Positions 36,131 to 45,079 of a stretch of DNA of 64,000 nt are shown one piece after another (position 1 is the stretch's first letter; every line of letters starts with the position of its first letter). The notes below the pieces were generated by a model. That model was not told the origin of the DNA and did not search any database. It saw nothing but the letters and a program-made list of their open reading frames with translations. The position numbers and the translations under genes are program-made. The stretch spans positions 1-64,000 of the forward strand of contig JASHNU010000089.1 in the NCBI GenBank assembly GCA_030041475.1. Reading direction: 5' to 3'. Origin of the DNA: Candidatus Sulfotelmatobacter sp. Its GTDB lineage: Bacteria; Acidobacteriota; Terriglobia; Terriglobales; Acidobacteriaceae.

Positions 36131-38602
36131 ATGAAACTAGCGGCGAATGAGCTCACACTGAAGACCAAGGCGTTTGTAGCCGTCTCCGTGTCGCTCGGCA
36201 TCGTGGTGCTGGCGCTGGCGCTGCCGCACTGGCAGTCGCACGATCTGGCGCGCTTCGGTTGCTACCTGCTTGTGGCAGTGCTGGCGTCGGGATTGAAGGT
36301 GCAACTGCCCGGCATCGACGGCACGATGTCAGTAAATTTCCTCTTCATCCTGCTGGGCGTGCTGGAGCTGAGCCTACCCGAGACGCTGGTCATCGGTTGC
36401 ACCGCCAGCCTAGTGCAAAGCGTCTGGCAGCTGCGCAAACGGCTTGATCCCATCAAGGTTCTCTTCAACGTAGCCGGCATGATGGCCAATGCCAGCGCGC
36501 TGACGTACGTGGCTTATCACTGGCTTTCCGAGCGGGCCGGAGGGAATCGACCGTTTCTGCTGATGGTGGCGGCGCTGGTGTTCTTCTTCGCCAATACTCT
36601 GCCCATCTCGATCGTAATCGCCCTGACCGAGGGCAAGTCCGCGCGCCGGGTGTGGTCGGAGTGCTATTTCTGGTCGTTCCCGTACTACCTGGTGGGAGCG
36701 GCAGCGGTGGGCCTGGTCGGGTTCATCAACCGCTCGGCGGGGTGGGAAACCTCGCTGCTGGTTCTGCCGCTCATTTACTGGGTCTACCGCTCGTACCGGC
36801 AATATCTGGGCCGCCTGGAAGCGGAGAAACAGCGGGTGGAAGTGGAGAAGCATCACGTTGAGGAAATCGCTTCTCTGAACATGCGAACGATTGAGGCGTT
36901 GGCGCTGGCCATTGAGGCCAAAGACCATACAACCCACACGCATTTGCAGCGGGTTCGCACTTATGCGCTGGAAGTCGCCAAGGAATTAAACCTTCCCGAA
37001 GACGAAACCGAGGCGCTGCGGGCAGCGGCATTGCTGCACGACATCGGAAAATTGGCCGTGCCTGAGCAGATCATCAACAAGCCGGGAAAGCTGACGCCGG
37101 AAGAATTCGAGAAGATGAAGGTGCATCCGCTGGTGGGCGCCGAGATTCTGGAGCGCGTCGCATTTCCCTACCCGGTCGCGCCCATCGTTCGTTCGCACCA
37201 CGAGAAATGGGACGGCACGGGATACCCGGAAGGACTGGCGGGTAGGCAGATTCCCATGGGTGCGCGCATTCTGGCCGCCGTCGATTGTTTGGACGCGCTC
37301 GCGTCGGACCGGCAATATCGTGCGGCGCTGCCTCTTGCAGAAGCCATGATGCGGTTAAAGGAACGCGCCGGGACTTGGTTCGATCCGCAAGTTGTCGAAG
37401 TTCTCGAGCGGCGTTACCAGGAACTGGAAAAGCTGGCGAAGACCAACGAGGAGGCGGCCGCGCCCCAGGGACTTTCGAAATTAATGCGGGTGGAGCGGGG
37501 CATGGCTCCTGCGGCCGGGTTCGAGCGCTCCGAGCCAATGAGCGGGCCGGAGAACACGGACTTTTTGTCGCTAATCGCCTCGGCGCGGCAGGAAGCGCAA
37601 ACCATGTTCGAACTCAGCCAGGATCTGGGCGTATCGCTCAGCCTGAGTGAGACGCTGTCGGTGCTCTCGATGCGGCTGCGGCGGATGATTCCTTATGACT
37701 CGATCGCGGTGTTCGTGAATCGCAATGGCTGGCTGCTGCCGGAGTTGGTGAGCGGTGAAAATTTCCGCGTTCTGTCGTCGTTAAAGATCCGCGTGGGCGA
37801 GGGCTTATGCGGATGGGTCGCGGAAAACTGCAAGCCGATCGTGAATGGCAATCCGGAAGTCGAAACCGGCTACATCGTCGACCGCGATAAACCCGCTGCG
37901 TTGCAGTCCGCGCTGGCCGTGCCGCTGGAAGGACTCACCGGAGTCGTCGGCGTCCTGGCCATGTATCACGCCAACCGAGATGCGTTCACTCCTGACCACC
38001 TGAGAATCCTGCTGGCGGTGGCGTCGAAAGTGGCGATGTCAGTAGAGAACGCGCTCAAGTATCAGCAGGCGGAAAGTTCTGCCACGACGGACTATCTGAC
38101 CGGTCTGCCCAATGCGCGCTCGCTCTTTGTGCACCTTGCGCAGGAGGTGGCGCGGAGCCGGCGCATGAAGACGCCGCTGGCAGTTATGGTGTGCGACATC
38201 GACGGATTTAAACAGATCAACGATTCCTTCGGACACGTCGAAGGCGACAAATTACTGCGCGAGTTCAGCACGCGGCTGAAGGACGCGTGCCGCGGCTACG
38301 ACTACGTGGCGCGAATGGGTGGAGACGAATTTGTCGTCATCGCGCCTGGTCTGACGTTCGAAGCGGCGCAGGAAAAAGCGGAGCGGCTCAACCAGGCAGC
38401 GATCGAAGGGGGACGGCATGTTTGCGGGCGCGACCTGATCACGCTGAGCGTGGGAACAGTGTTCTGTCCGGAAGACGGATTTGACGTGGAACGCCTGCTG
38501 GCCGAAGCCGATCGCCGGATGTACGCCATGAAGCAGACCCACCACGCGGAAGCGGCTGCGCGCGAGCAGGAAACGAAAGCGCGCGGGGCCTCGGTGAGTT
38601 GA
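36131..38602 (+). CDS. Membrane sensor / HD-GYP / GAF / GGDEF c-di-GMP turnover protein
   Basis: An 823-residue protein. Residues about 14-235 form a six- to seven-helix membrane domain with KVQLPGIDGTMSVNF, IALTEGK, SFPYYL and WVYRSYRQY. A short coiled coil leads to an HD-GYP phosphodiesterase domain (HDIGK near 301; HHEKWDGTGYPEG near 357), a GAF domain (about 490-640) and a C-terminal GGDEF cyclase. The cyclase has the active motif MGGDEF near 731 and an inhibitory RxxD site just before it (RGYDYVAR). Both catalytic motifs are intact, so the protein may make and break c-di-GMP. The next gene starts four bases after its stop. Confidence 0.92.
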   Translation: MKLAANELTLKTKAFVAVSVSLGIVVLALALPHWQSHDLARFGCYLLVAVLASGLKVQLPGIDGTMSVNFLFILLGVLELSLPETLVIGCTASLVQSVWQLRKRLDPIKVLFNVAGMMANASALTYVAYHWLSERAGGNRPFLLMVAALVFFFANTLPISIVIALTEGKSARRVWSECYFWSFPYYLVGAAAVGLVGFINRSAGWETSLLVLPLIYWVYRSYRQYLGRLEAEKQRVEVEKHHVEEIASLNMRTIEALALAIEAKDHTTHTHLQRVRTYALEVAKELNLPEDETEALRAAALLHDIGKLAVPEQIINKPGKLTPEEFEKMKVHPLVGAEILERVAFPYPVAPIVRSHHEKWDGTGYPEGLAGRQIPMGARILAAVDCLDALASDRQYRAALPLAEAMMRLKERAGTWFDPQVVEVLERRYQELEKLAKTNEEAAAPQGLSKLMRVERGMAPAAGFERSEPMSGPENTDFLSLIASARQEAQTMFELSQDLGVSLSLSETLSVLSMRLRRMIPYDSIAVFVNRNGWLLPELVSGENFRVLSSLKIRVGEGLCGWVAENCKPIVNGNPEVETGYIVDRDKPAALQSALAVPLEGLTGVVGVLAMYHANRDAFTPDHLRILLAVASKVAMSVENALKYQQAESSATTDYLTGLPNARSLFVHLAQEVARSRRMKTPLAVMVCDIDGFKQINDSFGHVEGDKLLREFSTRLKDACRGYDYVARMGGDEFVVIAPGLTFEAAQEKAERLNQAAIEGGRHVCGRDLITLSVGTVFCPEDGFDVERLLAEADRRMYAMKQTHHAEAAAREQETKARGASVS

Positions 38603-38605
38603 ACC

Positions 38606-39502
38606 ATGCCGAGGCACAGGCAATTCGCATCCAGCGCGTTGCTGCAAAAAATCGCGCGGCACAGTCTGGCATTGGTAGCAACTGTTTTGCTCGGAGGATT
38701 CCTGGCAGCGGTTCTGGTGCGGCTGGCGCCGGGCTTCGAGGTCGATGAACGGCAACTGGATCCGCGGCTGAACAGTGAAAGCGTTCACGCACTGGTGCAA
38801 GCGCGCGCCGCGCCGCACAACATCTTCTCCTTTTACGTTCGTTCCCTCGAGCGCGCCATCCACGGAGATCTTGGAACTTCGATTTCCCTGGGCCAACCCG
38901 TAAGCAGCCTTCTGCGGGAACGCGCTCCACTCACGCTGCGGCTCGTCGCGCTGGGCCTGATCCTGAGTTGGACCTCCGCAATGGCTCTAGGCCTGAGCGC
39001 GGCCTGGCTGCGTACTACGGCCTACGACGCGCTGACCACGGTGCTCAGCGGAACGTTTCTTTGTATCCCCGCAGCCGTGCTGGCCCTGTTGTCAGTGCTG
39101 TGGAACCTGCCTGGCGCGCTGGCCATTGCACTGATCGTGTTTCCGCAGGTTCACCGCTATGCCCGCAATCTGCTGGCGAAGGCCTATAACCTGCCTCACA
39201 TCATTACTGCCCGTGCCAAGGGTCTGAGCGAGTCACGGATTCTGTTCTGGCACGTGGTTCCCGTCGTGGCGCCGCAATTGCTGGCCGTGGCCGGAGTATC
39301 GGTAAACATTGCGATAGGAGCTGCGATTCCGGTGGAAGCGCTGTGCGGACTCGCTGGAGTTGGACAACTGGCGTGGCAGGCAGCGCTGGCGCGCGATCTG
39401 CCATTGCTGATGAACGTCACGATTCTCGTGACGCTGGTAACCCTGCTGGCCAATTCCAGTGCCGATGTAATCGGACATGTGCTGCGGAGCCAGCAAGCAT
39501 GA
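38606..39502 (+). CDS. Dipeptide/oligopeptide ABC transporter permease, DppB-like
   Basis: A 298-residue inner-membrane permease with six predicted helices. It has the DppB-type periplasmic region (SFYVRSLERAIHGDLGTSISL, then a VSSLLRERAPLTLRLVALG turn) and the cytoplasmic EAA loop ARAKGLSESRILFWHVVP. It begins four bases after the GGDEF gene and overlaps the next permease by four (ATGA). The N-terminal half is more divergent from classical DppB than the C-terminal half. The substrate, peptide or nickel or other, cannot be told. Confidence 0.85.
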   Translation: MPRHRQFASSALLQKIARHSLALVATVLLGGFLAAVLVRLAPGFEVDERQLDPRLNSESVHALVQARAAPHNIFSFYVRSLERAIHGDLGTSISLGQPVSSLLRERAPLTLRLVALGLILSWTSAMALGLSAAWLRTTAYDALTTVLSGTFLCIPAAVLALLSVLWNLPGALAIALIVFPQVHRYARNLLAKAYNLPHIITARAKGLSESRILFWHVVPVVAPQLLAVAGVSVNIAIGAAIPVEALCGLAGVGQLAWQAALARDLPLLMNVTILVTLVTLLANSSADVIGHVLRSQQA

Positions 39503-40323
39503 GACTGTTCCGCAACAATGCGTGGCGCACGCTGGCGTGTGCGGTCTTGCTGGTGGTGGTCGTTGTGTCGCTGGCCGCGAACTGGCTGGCTCCGGCGGGA
39601 TACGCGAAGCAGTATCGCGAAGCCACAGACGCGGCTCCTTCGGGGCAGCACTGGCTGGGAACGGATGAAATCGGCCGCGACCGCTTTGCGCGTGTGCTCT
39701 ACGGCACAAGAATCTCGCTGTTGCTTGCGCCGGCTGCGGCACTTCTTTCGACGCTAATGGCCGCGCTGATCGGCGGGCTCGCGGGGTATCTGGGAGGCAC
39801 CTGGACGCGGGCGGCAATGGCGGTGACGGATTTATTTCTGTCGCTGCCCTGGCTGTTTTTATTGATCACGGTTCGGGCGGTCATGCCTCTGAATGTAACG
39901 CCGCTGGCTTCCGTCGTGGTGACGTTCCTGTTGTTGGGGCTTCTCGGCTGGACCAGCGCGGCGCGGGTTCTGTGTGCCACGGCGGGATCGCTGCGCGATT
40001 CCGATTTTGTGCGGCAGGCGCGCGCCCTGGGGGTCCGCCCGTTGCGACTCTTCTGGCTGCATGTATTGCCCAACTTGAAGCCGGTACTGTACGCGCAGTT
40101 CTGGATCTCGATTCCCGTATTTATCTTGACCGAGGCGAATCTGGGAATTCTGGGACTGGGCGTCGCCGAGCCGATGCCGTCATGGGGAAGTTTGCTGAGG
40201 GAACTCGAAGGACTGGTCTCGCTGGGGGAAGAACCGTGGAAATTCGTTCCGCTGGTGTTGCTGGCGGTGGTAGTCACGTCGTTTCAATTCGTGCTTTCCG
40301 AGCAGCAGGAGGCGGCCGCATAG
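39499..40323 (+). CDS. Dipeptide/oligopeptide ABC transporter permease, DppC-like
   Basis: A 274-residue permease starting MRLFRNNAWRTLACAV in an ATGA overlap with the previous stop. It carries the family's N-terminal GQHWLGTDEIGRDRFARVLYG motif, the EAA loop RQARALGVRPLRLFWLHVLPN, and the C-terminal AEPMPSWGSLLREL segment before the last helix. It forms the heterodimeric channel with the upstream DppB-like protein. Confidence 0.92.
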   Translation: MRLFRNNAWRTLACAVLLVVVVVSLAANWLAPAGYAKQYREATDAAPSGQHWLGTDEIGRDRFARVLYGTRISLLLAPAAALLSTLMAALIGGLAGYLGGTWTRAAMAVTDLFLSLPWLFLLITVRAVMPLNVTPLASVVVTFLLLGLLGWTSAARVLCATAGSLRDSDFVRQARALGVRPLRLFWLHVLPNLKPVLYAQFWISIPVFILTEANLGILGLGVAEPMPSWGSLLRELEGLVSLGEEPWKFVPLVLLAVVVTSFQFVLSEQQEAAA

Positions 40324-40346
40324 CGCGGCCAGAGAGGTCGGCAGTC

Positions 40347-41999
40347 ATGGTAACGAAGTCGAGGAATGCAATCCTGGTTTCAGCGCTTCGAGTGTCGGCG
40401 CTGTGCATAGTTCTGGCTGGATTCGCGTTGGCGCAGGGGGGAGGCGAGCTCCGGTTCTGTCTCCATTCAGAGCCGAAAACATTCGACCCGCTGAAGGTGG
40501 AGGACGACGCGTCCGTGTCGATCCGGTACTTGACCGGGGGTGTGTTGCTTCGCATCAACCGTCAGACGCAGGCTCTGGAGCCGGAGCTGGCGCAGTCGTG
40601 GAAAGTTTCAAAGGACGCGAAGCAGATCACGTTCAAGCTGCGTAGCGGGATTTCGTTCTCCGACGGCACGCCGTTTTCGGCAGAAGACGTGGTTTATACG
40701 GTGCGGCAGCTGATGGATCCAGCGTTGCACTCGCCCACGGGAGATTCCTTCCGGTCCGGGCCGGGCATTGTGGAAACGCGCATCATTTCTCCAACTGACA
40801 TTTCGATTACATTCCCCGCACCCGTGGCTGGACTCGACCGGCAGTTCGACCAGGTCGCGATTCTCTCCGCGCACTCGCCAAAGAAGGAAATGGCTGTGCT
40901 CGGCCCGTTCATGGTCGCCGATTACAAGCCCGGGGCCACTGTGCTCCTGGTGCGCAATCCGAATTACTGGAAGACGGATGCGCAGGGCAAGAAGCTGCCG
41001 TATCTCGATTCGATCCGCCTGGACATTCAGCCCAATCGCGATGTGGAGATGTTGCGTTTCAAGCGCGGAGAAGTGGACCTGATTAACTCGCTCGACAGCG
41101 AATATTTCGACAAGCTATGGCAGATCGCGCCCCAAGTGGTCCACGATGCCGGACCGTCGCTCGACAGCGAGCAAATGTGGTTCAACCAGGTCGAGAAGAG
41201 TCCGCTGCCGGCATATAAGAAGACGTGGTTTCGGTCGGCAAGTTTCCGCCGTGCGATTTCCGAAGCGATCAACCGCGACGATTTGAGCCGCGTCGTATTT
41301 CGCGGGCATGCGCAGCCGGCAGTCGGGCCGATCTCGCCAGCCAACAAGTTCTGGTTCAATGCGAAATTGAGCGCCGCCGCCGCCTATTCGCGTGATGCGG
41401 CGCTGAAAGCTCTGCAGGGCGAGGGATTCCAGCTGCAGAACGGCACGCTGAAAGATAAAGACGGCAACGAGGTGGTGTTTTCGATCATTACCAATTCGGG
41501 GAACAAATATCGCGAGCGCATGGCCACGATGATCCAGGAGGATCTCGGGAAAATCGGTATCAAAGTGAACGTCGTCACGCTCGACTTCCCTTCATTGATC
41601 GAGCGCATGACGCAGACCTTTGAATACGAGGCCGTCCTGCTTGGTCTGACGAATACGGGCCTCGATCCGAACGAGCAGATGAACGTGTGGTTGAGTTCGT
41701 CGGAGAATCATCAGTGGAATCCATCGGAAAAGACTCCAGAAACCGCCTGGGAAGCCGAGATTGACAAGCTGATGCGCGAGCAGGCATCGTCGGCCGATGC
41801 CAGGGCGCGCAAAAAAGCTTTCGACCGCGTGCAGGAGATTGTAGTGGATGAAGTTCCGTTCATCTATCTGGTCAACCGGAATGCGCTGTCGGCGGTAGCG
41901 GCTGACGTGCAGGGGGCAAGCCCCGTCATTCTCTCGCCGCAGACCTTCTGGAATGCGGACCGGCTGGAAGTGAAGGGAGAGCGGCTGGCGCTGAAATAA
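40347..41999 (+). CDS. Peptide-type ABC transporter substrate-binding protein (SBP family 5)
   Basis: A 550-residue exported binding protein starting MVTKSRNAILVSALRV at 40347, with a signal peptide to about residue 30. Family 5 features are ELRFCLHSEPKTFDPL, LEPELAQSWKVSKDAKQITFKLRSG, GTPFSAEDVVYTVRQ, and FRRAISEAINRDDLSRVVF. It captures the substrate in the periplasm and docks to the DppBC-like permeases encoded just upstream (23-base gap). No lipobox cysteine is visible, so it is predicted to be soluble. Confidence 0.92.
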   Translation: MVTKSRNAILVSALRVSALCIVLAGFALAQGGGELRFCLHSEPKTFDPLKVEDDASVSIRYLTGGVLLRINRQTQALEPELAQSWKVSKDAKQITFKLRSGISFSDGTPFSAEDVVYTVRQLMDPALHSPTGDSFRSGPGIVETRIISPTDISITFPAPVAGLDRQFDQVAILSAHSPKKEMAVLGPFMVADYKPGATVLLVRNPNYWKTDAQGKKLPYLDSIRLDIQPNRDVEMLRFKRGEVDLINSLDSEYFDKLWQIAPQVVHDAGPSLDSEQMWFNQVEKSPLPAYKKTWFRSASFRRAISEAINRDDLSRVVFRGHAQPAVGPISPANKFWFNAKLSAAAAYSRDAALKALQGEGFQLQNGTLKDKDGNEVVFSIITNSGNKYRERMATMIQEDLGKIGIKVNVVTLDFPSLIERMTQTFEYEAVLLGLTNTGLDPNEQMNVWLSSSENHQWNPSEKTPETAWEAEIDKLMREQASSADARARKKAFDRVQEIVVDEVPFIYLVNRNALSAVAADVQGASPVILSPQTFWNADRLEVKGERLALK

Positions 42000-42076
42000 G
42001 CGGCCTCTGAAACGCGCCGCCCTTGCCGGGAACGGCGGAGAATTTGCGCCTACTCGAAGGTCGTAATGCCACAAAA

Positions 42077-42973
42077 ATGAACTTCCCGTCGCAATCGTCG
42101 CCGCCATTGCCATCCTCTGACGTTCTGCTGACGGCGCGGATTTCTGTGCGCTATGGCGACCAGCCTGCCGTGCTGCGTGACGTGGAACTCGACATACGCT
42201 CAGGCGAAGTGCTCGGACTGGTGGGGCAAAGCGGCTCGGGCAAGAGCACGCTGGCAATGACGATTCTTGGGTTGCTCGATCGGAAGCGGGCGCAGGTCGA
42301 AGGCACCATCCAGTTTTTGGGCTGCAATCTGGTCGGCCTCAGCGAAAACGAGTTGCGGGAACTGCGCGGGCGCAAGATCGCACTCGTCCTGCAGAGCCCC
42401 CTGTCGTCGCTGAATCCCGCGCTGAGAATTCGTACGCAGCTGAAAGAAGCTTGGAGAGCACACGCTTCCGGCCCGGCGACCGAATACGACACCGCGATTG
42501 AAAATGCACTGAAGAACGTGAGCCTTCCTGCGACCGATGAATTCCTCAAGAAATATCCTTCGCAGATGAGCGTGGGCCAGGCGCAGCGAGTGCTGATCGC
42601 AATGGCCATTTTGCACCGCCCGGCGCTGCTGATCGCCGACGAGGCCACCAGCGCACTCGACGTGATTACTCAGTCCGAGATTCTCGCCCTGTTTCGCGAC
42701 CTCAACCGCGCGACCGGCATGGCGATTCTGTATATCTCGCACGACCTCGCGTCGGTGGCGGGACTTTGCGACCGGATCGCGATTCTGCACGAGGGCCGAA
42801 TCGTTGAACTGGGCACCACGCAGCAAATTTTTACCAACCCGCTGCACGAATACACGCAACGGCTGATGGCCGCGCTGCCCAAAGTTCCGGGACAGAGCGC
42901 GCCGCAACAACACAGCCCGCGGATAGCGGCCGTGGCCTCGCAAAGCAGCGCAGCCGCTGCAGGCAACAAATAA
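42077..42973 (+). CDS. ABC transporter ATP-binding protein, DppD-like
   Basis: A 298-residue ATPase (start MNFPSQSSPPLPSS; an in-frame ATG at 42023 is also possible). It shows Walker A GQSGSGKST, Q-loop LVLQSPLSSLNP, Walker B LLIADEATSALD and the switch His in LYISHDLASVAG, with the DppD-type C-terminal GTTQQIFTNPLHEYTQRLMAALP. The ABC signature reads MSVGQAQRV where LSGG(M/Q)xQRV is usual. Peptide importers normally have two ATPases (DppD and DppF), but no second ATPase gene follows, so this one may act as a homodimer or borrow a partner. Confidence 0.9.
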   Translation: MNFPSQSSPPLPSSDVLLTARISVRYGDQPAVLRDVELDIRSGEVLGLVGQSGSGKSTLAMTILGLLDRKRAQVEGTIQFLGCNLVGLSENELRELRGRKIALVLQSPLSSLNPALRIRTQLKEAWRAHASGPATEYDTAIENALKNVSLPATDEFLKKYPSQMSVGQAQRVLIAMAILHRPALLIADEATSALDVITQSEILALFRDLNRATGMAILYISHDLASVAGLCDRIAILHEGRIVELGTTQQIFTNPLHEYTQRLMAALPKVPGQSAPQQHSPRIAAVASQSSAAAAGNK

Positions 42974-43025
42974 GCTCCGAGTGTTGCACCGCCATTCGTT
43001 CGCCTCCAAGCGGAAGTAGCCTGCT

Positions 43026-43071
43026 ATGGGACAGACTGTCCCATGCCCACGCCGGCGGGACAGACTGACCC
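43026..43071. promoter_or_regulatory. Perfect 19-bp palindrome plus related half-copy
   Basis: ATGGGACAG-A-CTGTCCCAT (43026-43044) is a perfect dyad. A second element, GGGACAGACTGACCC (43057-43071), repeats its core with one arm altered. They lie in the 230-base gap between the ABC ATPase gene and the subtilase gene. They could be an operator for the subtilase or a transcription end signal for the transporter operon; no T-run follows, which argues against a classic terminator. Confidence 0.5.
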
Positions 43072-43215
43072 AAATGGAAGGCCGGACGACCCCGCAATCT
43101 CCATTAATTTCAATCACTTGCATGGCTTCAATTGGTGTTTGCCTTGCAATAGTCAAACGGTACTGAGCGCGATCTTTCCCCCGTAAGTTTCAGTAAGCAA
43201 GAAAGGGTGAGATTC

Positions 43216-45045
43216 ATGGTGCGTACACAGAAGCCACAGAAACCGGGTCGCGGAGAGCGTCATAGCGCGGCATGGGGCAAACGACTGAGCTTGGTCCTGC
43301 TGATGGCGACGGGCATGGCCTTTGGACAGCACTTCGGCGCCACCGGCCAGTCGTCAATCTCGGACAAGCTTTCGCCCGATCTGGCGGATATGCTGAGTGC
43401 CAGCCCGCACGTTGCGGGATTTCAGGCCAACACCTCTGTGAAAGTGATCATTCAGTACAAATCGTTCCCCAACGCCGCGGACATGCTGCAGGTCCAGAAG
43501 CTGGGTGGCACGGTTTCCAGACAGTTGCGCCTGGTCCACGGTGCCGCGATCAGCGTGCCCATCCGTTCCCTGCTTCAGTTGGCGAGCGATCCAAGAGTGA
43601 CTTTTCTTAGTGTCGATCACCCGATGCAAGTGGCCGATGATCTTACGAACGATGCCACCGGCGTAGCGGCAGCCTGGAACGCAGGATACACAGGAGCAGG
43701 CGTAGGCGTGGCCGTTATCGATAGCGGCATCAATGACAGCCATCCTGATCTTTGGAATTCGAGCGAGACCACCTCGCGCGTGGTATATCACGAGGACTTC
43801 ACCGGAACACCGACCACCAACTCCAACGGCGCCAAATATGACCTTTACGGCCACGGCACGCATGTGGCCGGTATCATCGGCGGCAACGGATATCTTTCCG
43901 GCGGGCAGTATGAAGGCGTGGCTCCTGGAGTGAGCCTAGTTGACTTGCGGGCGCTGGATGAGAATGGGGCCGGGACCGACAGCACCGTGATCGCGGCGAT
44001 TGAGGAAGCGATCGCGCTGCAGAACACCTACAACATCCGCGTCATCAATCTGTCACTGGGCCGCGGAATCTTCGAAAGCTACACGCAGGACCCTCTGTGC
44101 CAGGCGGTGGAGTCGGCATGGAAGAGCGGCATCGCAGTAGTGGTTGCCGCCGGCAACTACGGCCGGTTGAGTGTGGACGGAAGCAACGGCTATGGAACGA
44201 TCACTGCCCCAGGCAACGATCCTTTCGTGATCACCGTGGGTGCGACCAAGGCCAATGGATCGCCTTCCGCGTCGGCCGAGACCCTAGCGAGCTATAGTTC
44301 GAAGGGACCCACGACGTACGACCATGTCGTTAAACCTGACCTCGTTGCCCCCGGCAACGATGTGGTTTCTCTGTCGGCTCCCGGCGCAACACTGGAAACG
44401 GAGTTTCCCGCCGAGCTGGTCACCGGAACCGACGGCAACAACGATTACTTCACGCTGAGCGGGACCAGCATGGCGACTCCCGCCGTTGTGGGGGCCGTCG
44501 CTTTGATGCTCCAGGAGCAGAGCACGCTCACTCCGGATCAAGTGAAGGCGCGTCTGATGAAAACCACGTACAAGATGGGCCTGACTTCCACATCGGCGTA
44601 CGTACCGCACCTTGAGCAGACCTTCGTGGACTACTACGATCTATTCGCGGTGGGATCGGGCTTATTGGATGTGCAAACCGCTATCACCAACACGGATCTG
44701 GCTCCGGCCACGGTGGGAGCGGCCCTGTCGCCAACGGCAGTCTACAACCCGCAGACCGGCGTGGTTTCGCTGGTGTACGGAAACTCCAGCGTCGCTTCGA
44801 CCTCAGTGGTTTGGGGATCATCGCTTGTTTGGGGTACAGCCATCGTGTGGGGTAGCGCCGAAGTCAATGGCACGTCCATCGTCTGGGGCGCCTCCTTGCC
44901 ATGGAACACCAACACCCTGAGTGCGTTCAGTGTGGTTTGGGGATCGAGTACGGGCACGTCCACTTCGGCCGCGAGCCTCGTATGGGGCGCCTCGGTAGGC
45001 AATGCCGACGCAGCTTTCTCTGATGCCGGAGACGACGAGCAGTAG
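43216..45045 (+). CDS. Secreted subtilisin-like serine protease (S8) with C-terminal VWG repeats
   Basis: A 609-residue protein from the ATG at 43216 (AAAGGG at 43202). A signal peptide is followed by an I9-like pro-region (VKVIIQYKSFPNAADMLQVQKLGG and on, about 50-130), then the S8 domain with Asp near 167 (VAVIDSGINDSHPDL), His near 213 (GHGTHVAGIIGG) and Ser near 418 (SGTSMATPAVVG). After the catalytic domain the last about 95 residues contain six VWG triplets in S/A-V/L/I-V-W-G-S/T/A blocks. I know of no assigned function for this tail; export, surface anchoring or folding are possible. The triad is intact, so it is predicted active. Confidence 0.93.
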   Translation: MVRTQKPQKPGRGERHSAAWGKRLSLVLLMATGMAFGQHFGATGQSSISDKLSPDLADMLSASPHVAGFQANTSVKVIIQYKSFPNAADMLQVQKLGGTVSRQLRLVHGAAISVPIRSLLQLASDPRVTFLSVDHPMQVADDLTNDATGVAAAWNAGYTGAGVGVAVIDSGINDSHPDLWNSSETTSRVVYHEDFTGTPTTNSNGAKYDLYGHGTHVAGIIGGNGYLSGGQYEGVAPGVSLVDLRALDENGAGTDSTVIAAIEEAIALQNTYNIRVINLSLGRGIFESYTQDPLCQAVESAWKSGIAVVVAAGNYGRLSVDGSNGYGTITAPGNDPFVITVGATKANGSPSASAETLASYSSKGPTTYDHVVKPDLVAPGNDVVSLSAPGATLETEFPAELVTGTDGNNDYFTLSGTSMATPAVVGAVALMLQEQSTLTPDQVKARLMKTTYKMGLTSTSAYVPHLEQTFVDYYDLFAVGSGLLDVQTAITNTDLAPATVGAALSPTAVYNPQTGVVSLVYGNSSVASTSVVWGSSLVWGTAIVWGSAEVNGTSIVWGASLPWNTNTLSAFSVVWGSSTGTSTSAASLVWGASVGNADAAFSDAGDDEQ

Positions 45046-45079
45046 CCGTGTGAAATTTCCAGGAGAAAGGAGGGCAATC

